Notes: generated by a model from the sequence alone, not told the origin. A stretch of 50,001 nucleotides of DNA from Anaerolineaceae bacterium (GCA_017417055.1 JAFPZX010000003.1:1-50001); one strand, 5' to 3'; counted from the stretch's first letter, positions 9,044 through 18,296 are shown. Translations and numbers: made by a program.

Positions 9044-12000
9044 TCAGCCTCGTGAGGGTAAACCGTTTTTGAATCGGATACGGATCGCTTTTCGCCCGTT
9101 AGCTTTGAGACTTTCAAGGTCGGCCATAGATTGAGCTCTTTCAAGTGTTTTGAACGTGAGGTTCGTATTGGGAATGTCTATGTCCTGGTCATAATCAGCG
9201 ACGATTTGAATAAAGTATCCGCTGTTTGTTCCGCCTTTATGAAGCTGACCGGTTGAGTGCTGGAAGCGAGGTCCGAAACCAAGTGTCGTCGCACAATTTG
9301 TACTGTGCAGGATTGCACTGCGAAGCTGCTGAAGCCAGGTTTCCGTTTCCGTATTACGGGGAAGATAGGCATTTACAGCAATATAATTCTTCCCGGGCTC
9401 AGCACCGGAGACAAAACTGTTGATAATTTCATCACAGTTTGAGCATCCGGTCAGATTTATTTCATCATTCACTGTACAAACATCAGAGTTTTCATCCTGC
9501 CAGACTGCCGGGAAATCTTCTATAAAACCTTTTGCCTGATATTCATCGATCTTGGCTGCAGTCAAGCCTTTACTTTCCTGCACATTTGGCTGATCAAAGG
9601 CATTGACGTTCAGAATCGCGCACCCAACGGAAATTGCGATTTCCCAGCGGTAAAATTCAGAAAATATATCATAACAATCATCTACGAAAATTTCAAAAAC
9701 AGGGATTCCACTGGTTTTGATTTTAGCGATTTTTTCTGAAAGGGAGTTGTTCAAGTTTATATAGACAAATGCCCGGTCATTTGAATAAGTTTTCCCGATC
9801 AAATCCGGTTCCCGGTCAACAGGGATGATCCCTTTTCCTTCTTTCCCGGAAGACTCAGCAATGAGCTGTTCCAGCCAGGAACCAAAGGGCGTAAATTCGG
9901 GATCTGTGAGGATTGTAAGTTTGTCCCTGCCGTTAGCTGCTGCAATTCCGATAAATGTGCCAAGAGCGGCGCCTTCATTGCGGTTGAATGGCAGCGAAGG
10001 GGAACAGTTTTGCATCATGGCATAGACTTTTGAACTGATTTTTTGCGGATCCAACCCCATAAGGATTGCGGGCAGAATTCCGAATGGTGTAAGTGCGGAA
10101 AAACGCCCGCCGGTTGTGATATCCGACAGAAAGATTCTGCGGAACCCAAAATCACGTGCTGTTTTTTCAAGAGAGGTTCCGGGATCCGTTATGGCAATAA
10201 AATGTTCTGCTGCTATGTCTCCCAGAGATTCTTTTGCCTCTGCCATAAAATATTCCAACAGCATTTTTACTTCAGTGGTGGTACCTGATTTTGATGCGGC
10301 AATGAAAAGCGTTTCTTTAGGATTATGCTTTCTCCGGGCTTCTGCAATCTGCAAAGGATCACTGGTATCCAGAATTTGAAGTTTTATGTCTGTATCTTTT
10401 TCGAATAAATCAAAAATTACTTCGGCGGCCAAAGAAGATCCGCCCATACCGAACAGCAAAATTTTAGAAATTCCCTCTTTTTTTAAATCATTCCGAAGAG
10501 AAAGAAATTCCGGAATAGCAGTTTCGGTAGTCTTGTAAGTATCAAGCCAGCCTAATCGGCTGCGGATTTCCGGATATGCAGAAGTATTGAATGTCCAGAC
10601 AGTCGGATCTTTCGTGTAGATGCGGCGCATGATTGATTCATGATCAAATTTCTCAAAGGTTTCCTGTATTTGATCCTGGAGATTTTTCTGATTTTTCCGA
10701 ATATCTTGACAGCGGTTCTTGATATATTCCAGCGTTAGATTGTAGTCATTTGCATACGTTTCAATGCCTTCTTCTTCTAATTGCGTATAGACACCGTTTA
10801 GGCTGATGCCTGCATTTTCCAATGCGATGAAGTAATCATCGATTTCCTCATCCGGAACGGGAAGTGTCTGCTTTATGTCGCATGACTTTTGCAGGGCATC
10901 GAGCGTTACCGGTGTAACGGTATTGATCGTTTCTGTTCCAATCAGGTTCTCAACATAATAGGTTGGTTTAAACAGGGGGTTCTTGGTGCTGGTGGAAGAC
11001 CACAAAATACGCTGCATTTTTCCGCCATGGGATTTGATTTCACCGAAATGCTCATCATCGAATAAACGTTCACGAACGTTGTATATTCTCTGTGCATTGC
11101 GGATAGCTGCTTTGCCAAGCAGGCTCTGAGCGGATACGCCGATTTCTGAAAGAATTTTATCGATTTTTTTGTCAACGCGGGAAATAAAGACCGATGCAGC
11201 AGAGCGGATCTTATCAATCGATTCACCATTCTCGATTCGTTTTCGCAGTCCAGCAATATAAGCATTCGCAGCTGATGTATATCGTTCCGGAGAGAATATG
11301 AGTGTCAGGTTCAGGTTTATGCCTGCGGCGGTCAATTCTGTGATTGCCGGGATGCTTTCATCTGTTACCGGAATTTTGAGCATCAGATTCGGTCTGTTTA
11401 CAGATTTCCAAAGCTGACGAGCCTGCTCTATTGTTTTTTCCGTGTCGTGAGCATAAAGAGGACTTACCTCCAGACTGACGAACCCATCGTTTCCCTGAGA
11501 TTTGATATATAAATCACGGAATAAATCTGTTGCTTTGCGGATATCTTCTACGGTCAGCTGGAAAAGAATATCCGCTGCGCTGACATTGGCCATGGCCATC
11601 GGTATCAGTGCGTTTTCATAGTCACGTGAATCGCTGATCGCTTTACGGAAAATACTTGGTGTGGTCGTAATTCCTCTGATCGATCCATTGCTGATTTCTT
11701 TGGCAAGTTGTCCGTTCCGGATCAGCCCTCTGCGGATATTGTCCAGCCAAATGGATTGTCCGCATTCATAAAGACGGACCGAATTGTTTTTTAATTCAAA
11801 ACAGCCATTTTCAATTTTACGTACCTTTTCCATGCGGCGGATCTGGTTCGGTTTATTATTGAAAGCTGCGGAAAGGAACGCGGTGATGATATCGTGGGCT
11901 GCTTCGGAGCCGATTACGCGGGAGCCGAGACAGAGAACATTGATATCATCATGTTCAACAGCCTGATGGGCGGAGTAGTAGTCATGACAGACCGCGGCAT

Positions 12001-12247
12001 AAATCCCTTTGATTTTGTTAGCTGCCAGACACATGCCGATACCGGATCCGCAGACAAAAATGCCCTTTTCAGCTTCTTTGTCGAGAATTTTTTGTGAAGC
12101 GGCATATGCGTAATCCGGGAAATCAACGCTGGTGAGGGAATCAGTGCCGACATCAATAACGTCAAATCCACATTCTTTTGCGGTCTTGATCACAACATCG
12201 CGAAGGTCAACACCCGCATGGTCAAAGGCTGTTACAATTTTCCGCAT
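9044..12247 (-). CDS. Triple fusion: ribose-5-phosphate isomerase B, transaldolase, glucose-6-phosphate isomerase
   Basis: One uninterrupted 1067-codon frame carries three sugar-phosphate enzymes. Residues 1-145 are RpiB-like: FDHAG at 8-12 and the active-site cysteine in VCGSGIG at 66. Residues about 152-510 are transaldolase: GITTTPSIF near 192 and the Schiff-base lysine in LMLKIPVT at 291. Residues about 530-1060 are Pgi: GMGGSSLAAE near 600, SKSGTTTE, and QHSTGQLHKGGTNSG near 1000. Together they would interconvert ribulose-5-P/ribose-5-P, run the transaldolase exchange and isomerise fructose-6-P to glucose-6-P. Tal-Pgi fusions are known; the added RpiB is unusual. AAAGGAG precedes the ATG. 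The methyltransferase follows immediately. Confidence 0.93.
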   Translation of the reverse strand: MRKIVTAFDHAGVDLRDVVIKTAKECGFDVIDVGTDSLTSVDFPDYAYAASQKILDKEAEKGIFVCGSGIGMCLAANKIKGIYAAVCHDYYSAHQAVEHDDINVLCLGSRVIGSEAAHDIITAFLSAAFNNKPNQIRRMEKVRKIENGCFELKNNSVRLYECGQSIWLDNIRRGLIRNGQLAKEISNGSIRGITTTPSIFRKAISDSRDYENALIPMAMANVSAADILFQLTVEDIRKATDLFRDLYIKSQGNDGFVSLEVSPLYAHDTEKTIEQARQLWKSVNRPNLMLKIPVTDESIPAITELTAAGINLNLTLIFSPERYTSAANAYIAGLRKRIENGESIDKIRSAASVFISRVDKKIDKILSEIGVSAQSLLGKAAIRNAQRIYNVRERLFDDEHFGEIKSHGGKMQRILWSSTSTKNPLFKPTYYVENLIGTETINTVTPVTLDALQKSCDIKQTLPVPDEEIDDYFIALENAGISLNGVYTQLEEEGIETYANDYNLTLEYIKNRCQDIRKNQKNLQDQIQETFEKFDHESIMRRIYTKDPTVWTFNTSAYPEIRSRLGWLDTYKTTETAIPEFLSLRNDLKKEGISKILLFGMGGSSLAAEVIFDLFEKDTDIKLQILDTSDPLQIAEARRKHNPKETLFIAASKSGTTTEVKMLLEYFMAEAKESLGDIAAEHFIAITDPGTSLEKTARDFGFRRIFLSDITTGGRFSALTPFGILPAILMGLDPQKISSKVYAMMQNCSPSLPFNRNEGAALGTFIGIAAANGRDKLTILTDPEFTPFGSWLEQLIAESSGKEGKGIIPVDREPDLIGKTYSNDRAFVYINLNNSLSEKIAKIKTSGIPVFEIFVDDCYDIFSEFYRWEIAISVGCAILNVNAFDQPNVQESKGLTAAKIDEYQAKGFIEDFPAVWQDENSDVCTVNDEINLTGCSNCDEIINSFVSGAEPGKNYIAVNAYLPRNTETETWLQQLRSAILHSTNCATTLGFGPRFQHSTGQLHKGGTNSGYFIQIVADYDQDIDIPNTNLTFKTLERAQSMADLESLKANGRKAIRIRFKNGLPSRG

Positions 12248-12269
12248 TTTTCAATCGCTCCTTTCTTTG

Positions 12270-13301
12270 TTACGGGTTGAGAATCATTTTCAGATTGTTG
12301 TCATGATTATTGTAAAGTTTATCAAACAAAACCAGCCCTTCAGATAAGGGGGCTCGGGTGCCGATCAGCAGATCAACATTGACCAGTTTCCGTGCGATTG
12401 CATCCAGACAGGCAGGATATTCTCCGCTGGATGCGCAGGAGCCGCAGAGATGGAGCTGCTTTGTAACGATAGCCTGCAGCGGAAGGGTTACATTCGGGGA
12501 TGAATTCCCGACAAGGATGATATGTCCATTGCGTTTACAGATCTCAATGCAGAGATTGATGGTTTTTTCATTGCCGGCTGCTTCAAAAACATAATCCACA
12601 CCCTGACCTGCTGTAAGGTTGCTGACGATTTCAGCCGCATTTTCGTTAGCTGTGCAGATGCAGTGATCCGCGCCTGACTGCATGATGATATCTTTCTGAT
12701 TTTCGGAATGTTTGATCGCTATGATCGTTCCGAAGCCATACATACGGAGGGTCTGGATCAGCAGCATACCGATTTTTCCCGTTCCGACAACGGCAGCGGA
12801 CGCTCCAAGCGGGTGCGGCGCCATATTGGCCGCATGAAAGGCTACGGAAAGCGGTTCGATCATCGCAGCCTGGTCAAAACTTACGTTATCAGGGATTCTG
12901 TAGAGAATGTGCGCCGGCAAGGCGATATACTCCGCGAATGCGCCATCCTGACGGTAATCTTCGCAGGAAACGCCTACAACCTTTCTGTTTGAGCAAAGGT
13001 TGACATATCCCCGGCGGCAGCTTTCACATTCGTTACAGTAGATCGTAGAATCAAAGGTAACACGGTCACCGGGCTGCCATCCTTTGACTGATTCTCCGAT
13101 GCGTTCAATGATGCCGCTTGCCTCATGTCCCATGATAACCGGCGGACGTCTTCGCCCGGTGGATCCATCGTATCCATGAACATCAGATCCGCAGATTCCG
13201 CAGGATTTTACGCGGATCAAAACTTCATCCGGTCCTATTTCAGGATCCGGTACGTCTGTATATTCCAATTTTTTATATTCTGTCAGAACTAAAGCTTTCA
13301 T
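12270..13301 (-). CDS. Zinc-dependent medium-chain (sorbitol-type) dehydrogenase
   Basis: The 343-residue protein oxidises a polyol or sugar alcohol with NAD(P)+ in the cytoplasm. Catalytic-zinc ligands are in CGICGSDVHG near 34-43 and GHEASGIIE near 58. The structural-zinc cysteines follow (YCNECESCRRGYVNLC, about 88-103). The Rossmann motif VVGTGKIG is near 168. The second strand ends in IIAIKHSE, where NAD-specific relatives usually have an acidic residue; the lysine might favour NADP, but that is inference. The gene lies 22 bases upstream of the sugar-phosphate fusion, so a carbon-metabolism role in one operon is likely. No good ribosome site is seen before the ATG. Confidence 0.88.
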   Translation of the reverse strand: MKALVLTEYKKLEYTDVPDPEIGPDEVLIRVKSCGICGSDVHGYDGSTGRRRPPVIMGHEASGIIERIGESVKGWQPGDRVTFDSTIYCNECESCRRGYVNLCSNRKVVGVSCEDYRQDGAFAEYIALPAHILYRIPDNVSFDQAAMIEPLSVAFHAANMAPHPLGASAAVVGTGKIGMLLIQTLRMYGFGTIIAIKHSENQKDIIMQSGADHCICTANENAAEIVSNLTAGQGVDYVFEAAGNEKTINLCIEICKRNGHIILVGNSSPNVTLPLQAIVTKQLHLCGSCASSGEYPACLDAIARKLVNVDLLIGTRAPLSEGLVLFDKLYNNHDNNLKMILNP

Positions 13302-13343
13302 ATTAGATATTTGTTAGACTTTCTAAAATTTCCATGGATATAT

Positions 13344-13349
13344 TATAAT
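13344..13349 (+). promoter_or_regulatory. Possible -10 element for the histidine kinase gene
   Basis: A perfect TATAAT occurs in the 83-bp divergent gap, 35 bases before the kinase start. No convincing -35 hexamer lies 16-18 bases upstream, so this is only a candidate. Confidence 0.3.
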
Positions 13350-13384
13350 TGCGATTGAGAAAAATTGAAACCAGTTGAGGATTT

Positions 13385-14986
13385 ATGCTTCAGGATATTC
13401 GGATTCGGCAGAGAGATTATTTGATAAAAATTACACAGATTCTGACTCAGGAGCTGGAACTGGAACCGCTGCTTTGGCAGGTGATCCAAATGGCAGTTGA
13501 CCTTGTGGGCGGGGAATCCGGATTTATCGCTTTGTACAGTGAATCTTCCGGATGGCAGATCCAGACGCAATTAAATCTCACAGAACCGGAACTGAAGTAT
13601 ATCGAAACCTATCTGGCTGGACTGACCAATATCGGAACTGCTTCAGAGACTTCCGAGCTGCTTTCCATCAACATGCTTATCAAGCGAATGCGTTCTTTGA
13701 ACCTTCCCGATATAGCGGACGGTATTGGTATCCCATTGATCAATCGTGACAAGCTTATTGGAGCAATCGTTGTTTTTCGCGGATACAGGGTAAATTTTAC
13801 TCCCTATGAAAAAAGCATACTGAAATCATTCACAGACCAGGCGACGATTGCGATTAATAATTCCATGCTGTATTCGGATAGCCTGGAAGAAAAAAAACGT
13901 CTGGATGCCATCATCCGTTCCGTGGCGGATGGAATCATTGTTATGAATATCTCTCATAAGGTGATACTGGTGAACGCCGCATTGACAAAAATGCTGCATC
14001 TGGAAAGTGTGAACATCAAAAATCTTTACCATGACGACATATTGAAATTCAAAACTATTGAAGATGGTCTGCTGCTGGAAGAAGCGGAAATGGGCGGATG
14101 GCCGCTCAGTCCGGATTCAAAACATACGGTTGCCGGAGAGATTTACAAATATCAGTCCGATCAGACAATACCGGTAAATGTCTCCTATACGCCGGTTATG
14201 ACTGCTGACAACCAGCATATTCAAAACATTATAGCTCTGGTGCGGGACGTTTCAAAATATAAAGAAGCTGATGAGCTGAAAAACACTTTTATTTCCACCA
14301 TCAGCCATGAATTGAAGACTCCTGTTGCTATTATAAAGGGATATGCTTCAACATTAAACCTTGAAGACGCTGACTGGGACGATGCTGTCATCAAGGAATC
14401 ATTGAATGTGATCGAAGAAGAGGCAGACCGGTTGACCGTGATGATCAATGACCTGTTGGATGCTTCCCGATTGAACTCCGGGTCGCTGAAGCTTTACAAA
14501 ACAGATGTGCTTTTACCGGAAACCTGTTCCGGGGTGAGGAAACATATGCTGAACCAGTGCGGCAATCAGGAAATACTTCTTGATTTCCCGGACGAATTTC
14601 CCATTATCAGCGCCGACGAAGACAGAATCAGACAGGTTTTGATCAACCTGATATCCAATGCCGTGAAGTATGCCGCCGAAGGGAACATAACGATAAAAGG
14701 TTCATTTGACGACCAATGGGCGTATATTTCCGTAATTGATGAGGGACCCGGACTTTCCCCGGAAGATTTGATCCACGTGTTTGACCGGTTTTACAGGGCA
14801 AAGAAGACTTCAAATTCAGTAAAAGGGACAGGGTTGGGGCTGTTTTTATGCAAAGCGATCATCGAAGCTCATGGCGGTAAAATACGAGTAGATAACAGGA
14901 CAGATACACATGGTGCTGCTTTTACTTTCTGCCTGCCAAGATATGACACAGATTCTCAAAAACGTCAGATGATTGACTTATCCTGA
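13385..14986 (+). CDS. Soluble sensor histidine kinase (GAF-PAS-HisKA-HATPase)
   Basis: A 533-residue sensor kinase with no membrane segment. A GAF domain spans about 15-155 and a PAS domain about 172-290. The HisKA domain carries the phospho-histidine in SHELKTP (His308). The ATPase domain has the N box NLISNAVKY, the G1 box DEGPGLS and the G2 box GTGLGL. It presumably senses a cytoplasmic signal. No response regulator is adjacent, so it is an orphan by position. GAGG lies 4 bases before the ATG. It is divergent from the dehydrogenase gene. Confidence 0.9.
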   Translation: MLQDIRIRQRDYLIKITQILTQELELEPLLWQVIQMAVDLVGGESGFIALYSESSGWQIQTQLNLTEPELKYIETYLAGLTNIGTASETSELLSINMLIKRMRSLNLPDIADGIGIPLINRDKLIGAIVVFRGYRVNFTPYEKSILKSFTDQATIAINNSMLYSDSLEEKKRLDAIIRSVADGIIVMNISHKVILVNAALTKMLHLESVNIKNLYHDDILKFKTIEDGLLLEEAEMGGWPLSPDSKHTVAGEIYKYQSDQTIPVNVSYTPVMTADNQHIQNIIALVRDVSKYKEADELKNTFISTISHELKTPVAIIKGYASTLNLEDADWDDAVIKESLNVIEEEADRLTVMINDLLDASRLNSGSLKLYKTDVLLPETCSGVRKHMLNQCGNQEILLDFPDEFPIISADEDRIRQVLINLISNAVKYAAEGNITIKGSFDDQWAYISVIDEGPGLSPEDLIHVFDRFYRAKKTSNSVKGTGLGLFLCKAIIEAHGGKIRVDNRTDTHGAAFTFCLPRYDTDSQKRQMIDLS

Positions 14987-15048
14987 CACACAGTGATAAA
15001 TGTCTGTGATAAAATGGATAAAAATAATATAAAAAGGAAAATGAAAAA

Positions 15049-15708
15049 ATGACTTTTACCGGCGTTATAAATTCGATTTACGCTTTCTGTCAAAATGCCA
15101 TGCAGCTTATGGGTTATCCCGGTCTGGCATTGGTAATGTTCCTTGAAAATGTATTTCCTCCTATTCCTTCGGAGATTGTTTTACCGTTAGCGGGAACGCT
15201 TACTGTTTCAAAGGATCCTGCTGTTCCTCCGCAATTCAACATTGTGAGTGTAATCGTGTGGGCAACACTTGGTTCTTTTCTGGGTGCCTGGCTTTGGTAC
15301 TGGGTTGGGTATCTGATTGGTGAAGAACGTGTCAGAAAACTGCTGCGAAAAGTCGGCAAGGTCATCATGATCACTGAAAGTGATCTTGATAAAGCTCTGG
15401 ATTGGTTCAATCGTTATGGTGAATGGTGTGTATTCTTCGGCAGAATGGTTCCGATTATTCGTACGCTGATCTCGGTACCTGCCGGCCTTTCAAAAATGCA
15501 CTGGCTGAAGTTCTCTGCCTTTACCATCATGGGTACGGCTTTATGGAACATCTTCCTTGGATTTGCCGGAAGAATTTTAGGTGATAATTATACTGTTATC
15601 ATTGAATGGATCGACAGGTTCAAGTACCTGGTCATCATTGTCTGTGTCATTGCGGTTATTGTTTTCTACGCTCGCCGTATTTCAAACAGAAAGAAGAACG
15701 CAAACTAA
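15049..15708 (+). CDS. DedA-family membrane protein
   Basis: The 219-residue protein has the DedA signatures: FLENVFPPIPSEIVLPLAG near residues 28-46 and FFGRMVPIIRTLISVPAG near 125-142, plus several membrane helices including the C-terminal one. DedA proteins are thought to act as lipid transporters or flippases and affect membrane potential and envelope integrity. The exact substrate of this member is unknown. It follows the histidine kinase after 62 bases and ends at a strong terminator. Confidence 0.9.
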   Translation: MTFTGVINSIYAFCQNAMQLMGYPGLALVMFLENVFPPIPSEIVLPLAGTLTVSKDPAVPPQFNIVSVIVWATLGSFLGAWLWYWVGYLIGEERVRKLLRKVGKVIMITESDLDKALDWFNRYGEWCVFFGRMVPIIRTLISVPAGLSKMHWLKFSAFTIMGTALWNIFLGFAGRILGDNYTVIIEWIDRFKYLVIIVCVIAVIVFYARRISNRKKNAN

Positions 15709-15736
15709 GTTTTATCTGGTTGTTTCGATATAACGT

Positions 15737-15772
15737 AAAACAAGTTGGCAGTTGATGCTGTCAACTTGTTTT
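15737..15772. terminator. Bidirectional terminator with 15-bp stem
   Basis: AAAACAAGTTGGCAG (15737-15751) pairs with CTGTCAACTTGTTTT (15758-15772) with one G-U pair and a 6-base loop. Its flanks are T-rich on both strands. It separates dedA from the convergent FGE-like gene and its right arm touches that gene's stop codon. Confidence 0.88.
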
Positions 15773-16514
15773 AGTTAACCGGATAAACACAGCGGAAGCC
15801 ACGATTGATGCCGGATGAAGTGGGCGTGTGATCGAAATGAGCGGCAATTGTACCATTAGAGAAGTTATCATAATCACTGCCGCCTTTGAGTAATTTATTA
15901 TCATTGTCTGCGTAAATTTCGTCAAGAACCCATTCCCGTACGTTTCCGGTCATATCCAAAACGCCATATGGTGAAGCACCTTCCGGAAGCCATCCTGCCG
16001 GTATGAGAGATTGATAATATCCATCAATATTGGCATCCGCAATCGTAGGCAAGCTTCTTCCCCAGGGATAATCATAATTCAGCTCTGCTCCGGCAGCAAG
16101 TTCCCATTGGTGTTCAGTCGGCAAATTTCCTCCTGATGCCTGGCAATAAGTTTGTGCTTCCATCCATGTAACAAAAGTTACAGGAAAGTTTTCGTAACGT
16201 TTTTTGATCCAAAATTTCGTGTAGTGGTCATGATAATGCTGGTACAGACAATTTCCCGATGCGGTGCAGTCTTTGTATGCCCCAATTGTGACAGGAATTT
16301 GGTCAATAAAAAAATCTTCTGTATCTTGATCTCCGGAAATCAAAACCGCTTTTCTTCCATTGATAATTGAAGTTGTAAATCCTGCTTTTTCCGGAAGTTT
16401 TTTCCCAAACAACTCATAAGGACGCAGCATGCGATAGGGAGATGACAGAAAAATGAGCATGGAAAATACAATAAAGCTTGAAATCAACAAAGGAATCGTC
16501 AGTTTTTTACCCAT
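15771..16514 (-). CDS. Membrane-anchored FGE/SUMF1-domain protein
   Basis: A single N-terminal membrane segment (about residues 7-25) leads to a 200-residue formylglycine-generating-enzyme fold outside the membrane. Visible landmarks are FPVTFVTWMEAQTYC, LPTEHQWELAA, YPWG, GVLDMTGNVREWV and the closing NRGFRCV. The paired active-site cysteines of true sulfatase-activating enzymes are not evident, so it is more likely a binding or other SUMF-fold domain than a sulfatase maturase. AAAGG lies upstream of the ATG. It starts 15 bases after the recombinase stop and is probably in the same transcript. Confidence 0.82.
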   Translation of the reverse strand: MGKKLTIPLLISSFIVFSMLIFLSSPYRMLRPYELFGKKLPEKAGFTTSIINGRKAVLISGDQDTEDFFIDQIPVTIGAYKDCTASGNCLYQHYHDHYTKFWIKKRYENFPVTFVTWMEAQTYCQASGGNLPTEHQWELAAGAELNYDYPWGRSLPTIADANIDGYYQSLIPAGWLPEGASPYGVLDMTGNVREWVLDEIYADNDNKLLKGGSDYDNFSNGTIAAHFDHTPTSSGINRGFRCVYPVN

Positions 16515-16529
16515 GAATACAGCCTTTCT

Positions 16530-17519
16530 TTAATCATCCTGATTAAAGATTTTATCATATTTGCGGTCGAGATCTTCATCTGAAAGGTGCGTGTAGCGTT
16601 GTGTTACGGTTACAGAAGAATGTCGGGCAAATTCCTGAGCCAGCTTCATATTCCCCGTTTTCTTTAGAACGTTTGTAACGAAATAATGCCTGAATGAATG
16701 AGGTGTGATTGTCCCGACAGCTTCTTTGCCCAGACATTCCTCAACCCGTTGTTCAACGATTTGACGTCCTGTTTTTGTAGATATTGGCAAAATCTTATCC
16801 CCACAGCCTTTGTCGTGACGGGAAAAAATCGGCAGCGATGCAAGTGTCGCCCAGCTTACCCCATCAAGGGTAGACCGTTCATTGAGATAAGTCTTCAGTA
16901 AATCAATTGAGCGGTCTGAAAACCGTATAATCGCTTCCTTGTTCCCTTTCCCGATGATAATAGCTTTGTTGGAAAACCAGTCAATGGTTCCCCTGCGCAG
17001 GTTGCAAGCTTCGTGTATACGAAGCCCTGTATCGGCAAGTGTAACAAGAAAAGCAGAATCCCTCAGGTTAATCAGATGATCCGACGGGTTTTGCGCAGGA
17101 AGGGAAGGAATACTGTTTATTGCGTAATCGATAACCGCTTCAATATCGTGCTGCGGAAATTGCGGAAGTCTGATGCCTGGTTTACGGGTACGATTTTTGA
17201 TCAACAGTTTTGTTTGAAATAAATTGAAATTCTGTATTTCTTCCGCTGCCAGAAATTCAAAATAATTTTTGGCAACATTGATATACAGACTTTCCGTTGA
17301 AGGCGAATAAGCTTTGAGATATTTTGCATAATCGCTGAAAATCTTTTCAGAAAGAATTGAAACAGGCTGAGAAAGTTCTATCCCTTTTTCTGTGAGCATT
17401 TCAGAAAACGCTTTCATCGCGTTTCTGTAGGTTCTTTCCGTATTGGACGAACGGGAAAGGCTGATATTTTCCAAAAAGTTTTCAATCGTGCTTTCAATAG
17501 ATATTGACTTCTGATCCAT
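16530..17519 (-). CDS. Xer-type tyrosine recombinase
   Basis: This 329-residue site-specific recombinase has an N-terminal SAM-like core-binding domain (about 10-105) and a catalytic domain with a full residue set. These are Arg167 (TGLRIHEA), Lys191 (GKGNKEA), His274 and Arg277 (HSFRH), His300 (ARHSS) and the nucleophile Tyr309 (TQRYTHL). Such enzymes resolve chromosome dimers (Xer) or integrate elements. GGAGG lies about 7 bases before the ATG. A 36-bp palindrome with dif-like 11-6-11 architecture begins 17 bases upstream of the ATG, which suggests a single-recombinase Xer system. No phage or transposon genes adjoin it. Confidence 0.9.
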   Translation of the reverse strand: MDQKSISIESTIENFLENISLSRSSNTERTYRNAMKAFSEMLTEKGIELSQPVSILSEKIFSDYAKYLKAYSPSTESLYINVAKNYFEFLAAEEIQNFNLFQTKLLIKNRTRKPGIRLPQFPQHDIEAVIDYAINSIPSLPAQNPSDHLINLRDSAFLVTLADTGLRIHEACNLRRGTIDWFSNKAIIIGKGNKEAIIRFSDRSIDLLKTYLNERSTLDGVSWATLASLPIFSRHDKGCGDKILPISTKTGRQIVEQRVEECLGKEAVGTITPHSFRHYFVTNVLKKTGNMKLAQEFARHSSVTVTQRYTHLSDEDLDRKYDKIFNQDD

Positions 17520-17536
17520 GGTTTACCTCCGCAGCT

Positions 17537-17572
17537 TTATGGGTACGATAAGATAACTTATCGAACCCATAA
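17537..17572. promoter_or_regulatory. Dif-like palindrome upstream of the recombinase gene
   Basis: The arms TTATGGGTACGATAA (17537-17551) and TTATCGAACCCATAA (17558-17572) are inverted repeats with one mismatch. They flank the six-base centre GATAAC. The inner 28 bases (17541-17568) read as an 11-bp arm ending ATAA, 6 bp, and an 11-bp arm starting TTAT, exactly the layout and inner-arm sequence of bacterial dif sites. Inference: a Xer recombination site or an operator bound by the adjacent recombinase. As RNA it would be a strong hairpin just before the ribosome site. Confidence 0.55.
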
Positions 17573-17669
17573 AATATATCATAACACACCATTGATGTAA
17601 TTTGCTGATTTCGTGGATATTAAATGATAAACAAATATCAAAGCAAATAAATAAAATCCGGATTTTATA

Positions 17670-18296
17670 TCAGTTCAGGTAATAAGTGATGTGCTGCAAA
17701 GAGATCACAGGGTCAATATATTCCACGCGAATATCGGATGGAAGTGAAAGGATTATTGGAGCATATGTCAAAATACCTTTAATTCCATATTTTATGAGTT
17801 CTTCAGCAGTTTCCTGTGCAACACTTGCGGGAACAGTCAACATTGCAATTGAAATCTGATGATTGCGGATAATCTGTTCAACATTATTGATGCTTTGAAT
17901 TGTTATTTGATCGTTAATTACTTTCCCGATCAGGTTTTCATCGGAATCAACCGCAGCGACGACATGGAAACCATTGGCGGAGAATCCTGAGTAATTCAGA
18001 ATTGCATGACCAATATTACCGCACCCAACAAGAATCATCTTCCATTCCCGGGCTAAGTTCAGTATATTGTTGATTTGTTCCGTGAGAAAATCAATATTGT
18101 ATCCGGTTCCCTGTTTGCCGAATTCGCCGAATTGTGAAAGGTCTTTCCGAATTTGGGCAGCAGAATATCCAAGGAATGTTCCTAATTCTTTTGAATTTGT
18201 AGTTTCCCCTTTTTGACGCAAGATACTCAATGCACGAAGATATCTCGGGAGTCTGGCGACGATAATATCCGGAATTGTTTGAAATTTCGTATTCAT
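17670..18296 (-). CDS. rex: Redox-sensing transcriptional repressor Rex
   Basis: Rex represses fermentation and respiration genes and is released from DNA when NADH/NAD+ rises. The 208-residue protein has the winged-helix half (VARLPRYLRALSIL at 13-26, then GYSAAQIRKDLSQFGEFG near 43-60). A Rossmann domain follows with VGCGNIG near 88 (the family usually has GVGNLG) and the C-terminal segment that swaps between subunits. GGGGGA precedes the ATG. It stands alone; no clear Rex operator was recognised next to it. Its presence fits an anaerobic or facultative lifestyle. Confidence 0.95.
   Translation of the reverse strand: MNTKFQTIPDIIVARLPRYLRALSILRQKGETTNSKELGTFLGYSAAQIRKDLSQFGEFGKQGTGYNIDFLTEQINNILNLAREWKMILVGCGNIGHAILNYSGFSANGFHVVAAVDSDENLIGKVINDQITIQSINNVEQIIRNHQISIAMLTVPASVAQETAEELIKYGIKGILTYAPIILSLPSDIRVEYIDPVISLQHITYYLN

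Noticed and set aside
17651-17668. Perfect 18-base palindrome after rex
   Set aside because: ATAAAATCCGGATTTTAT is AT-rich with almost no loop and no T-run; too weak to call a terminator or operator.
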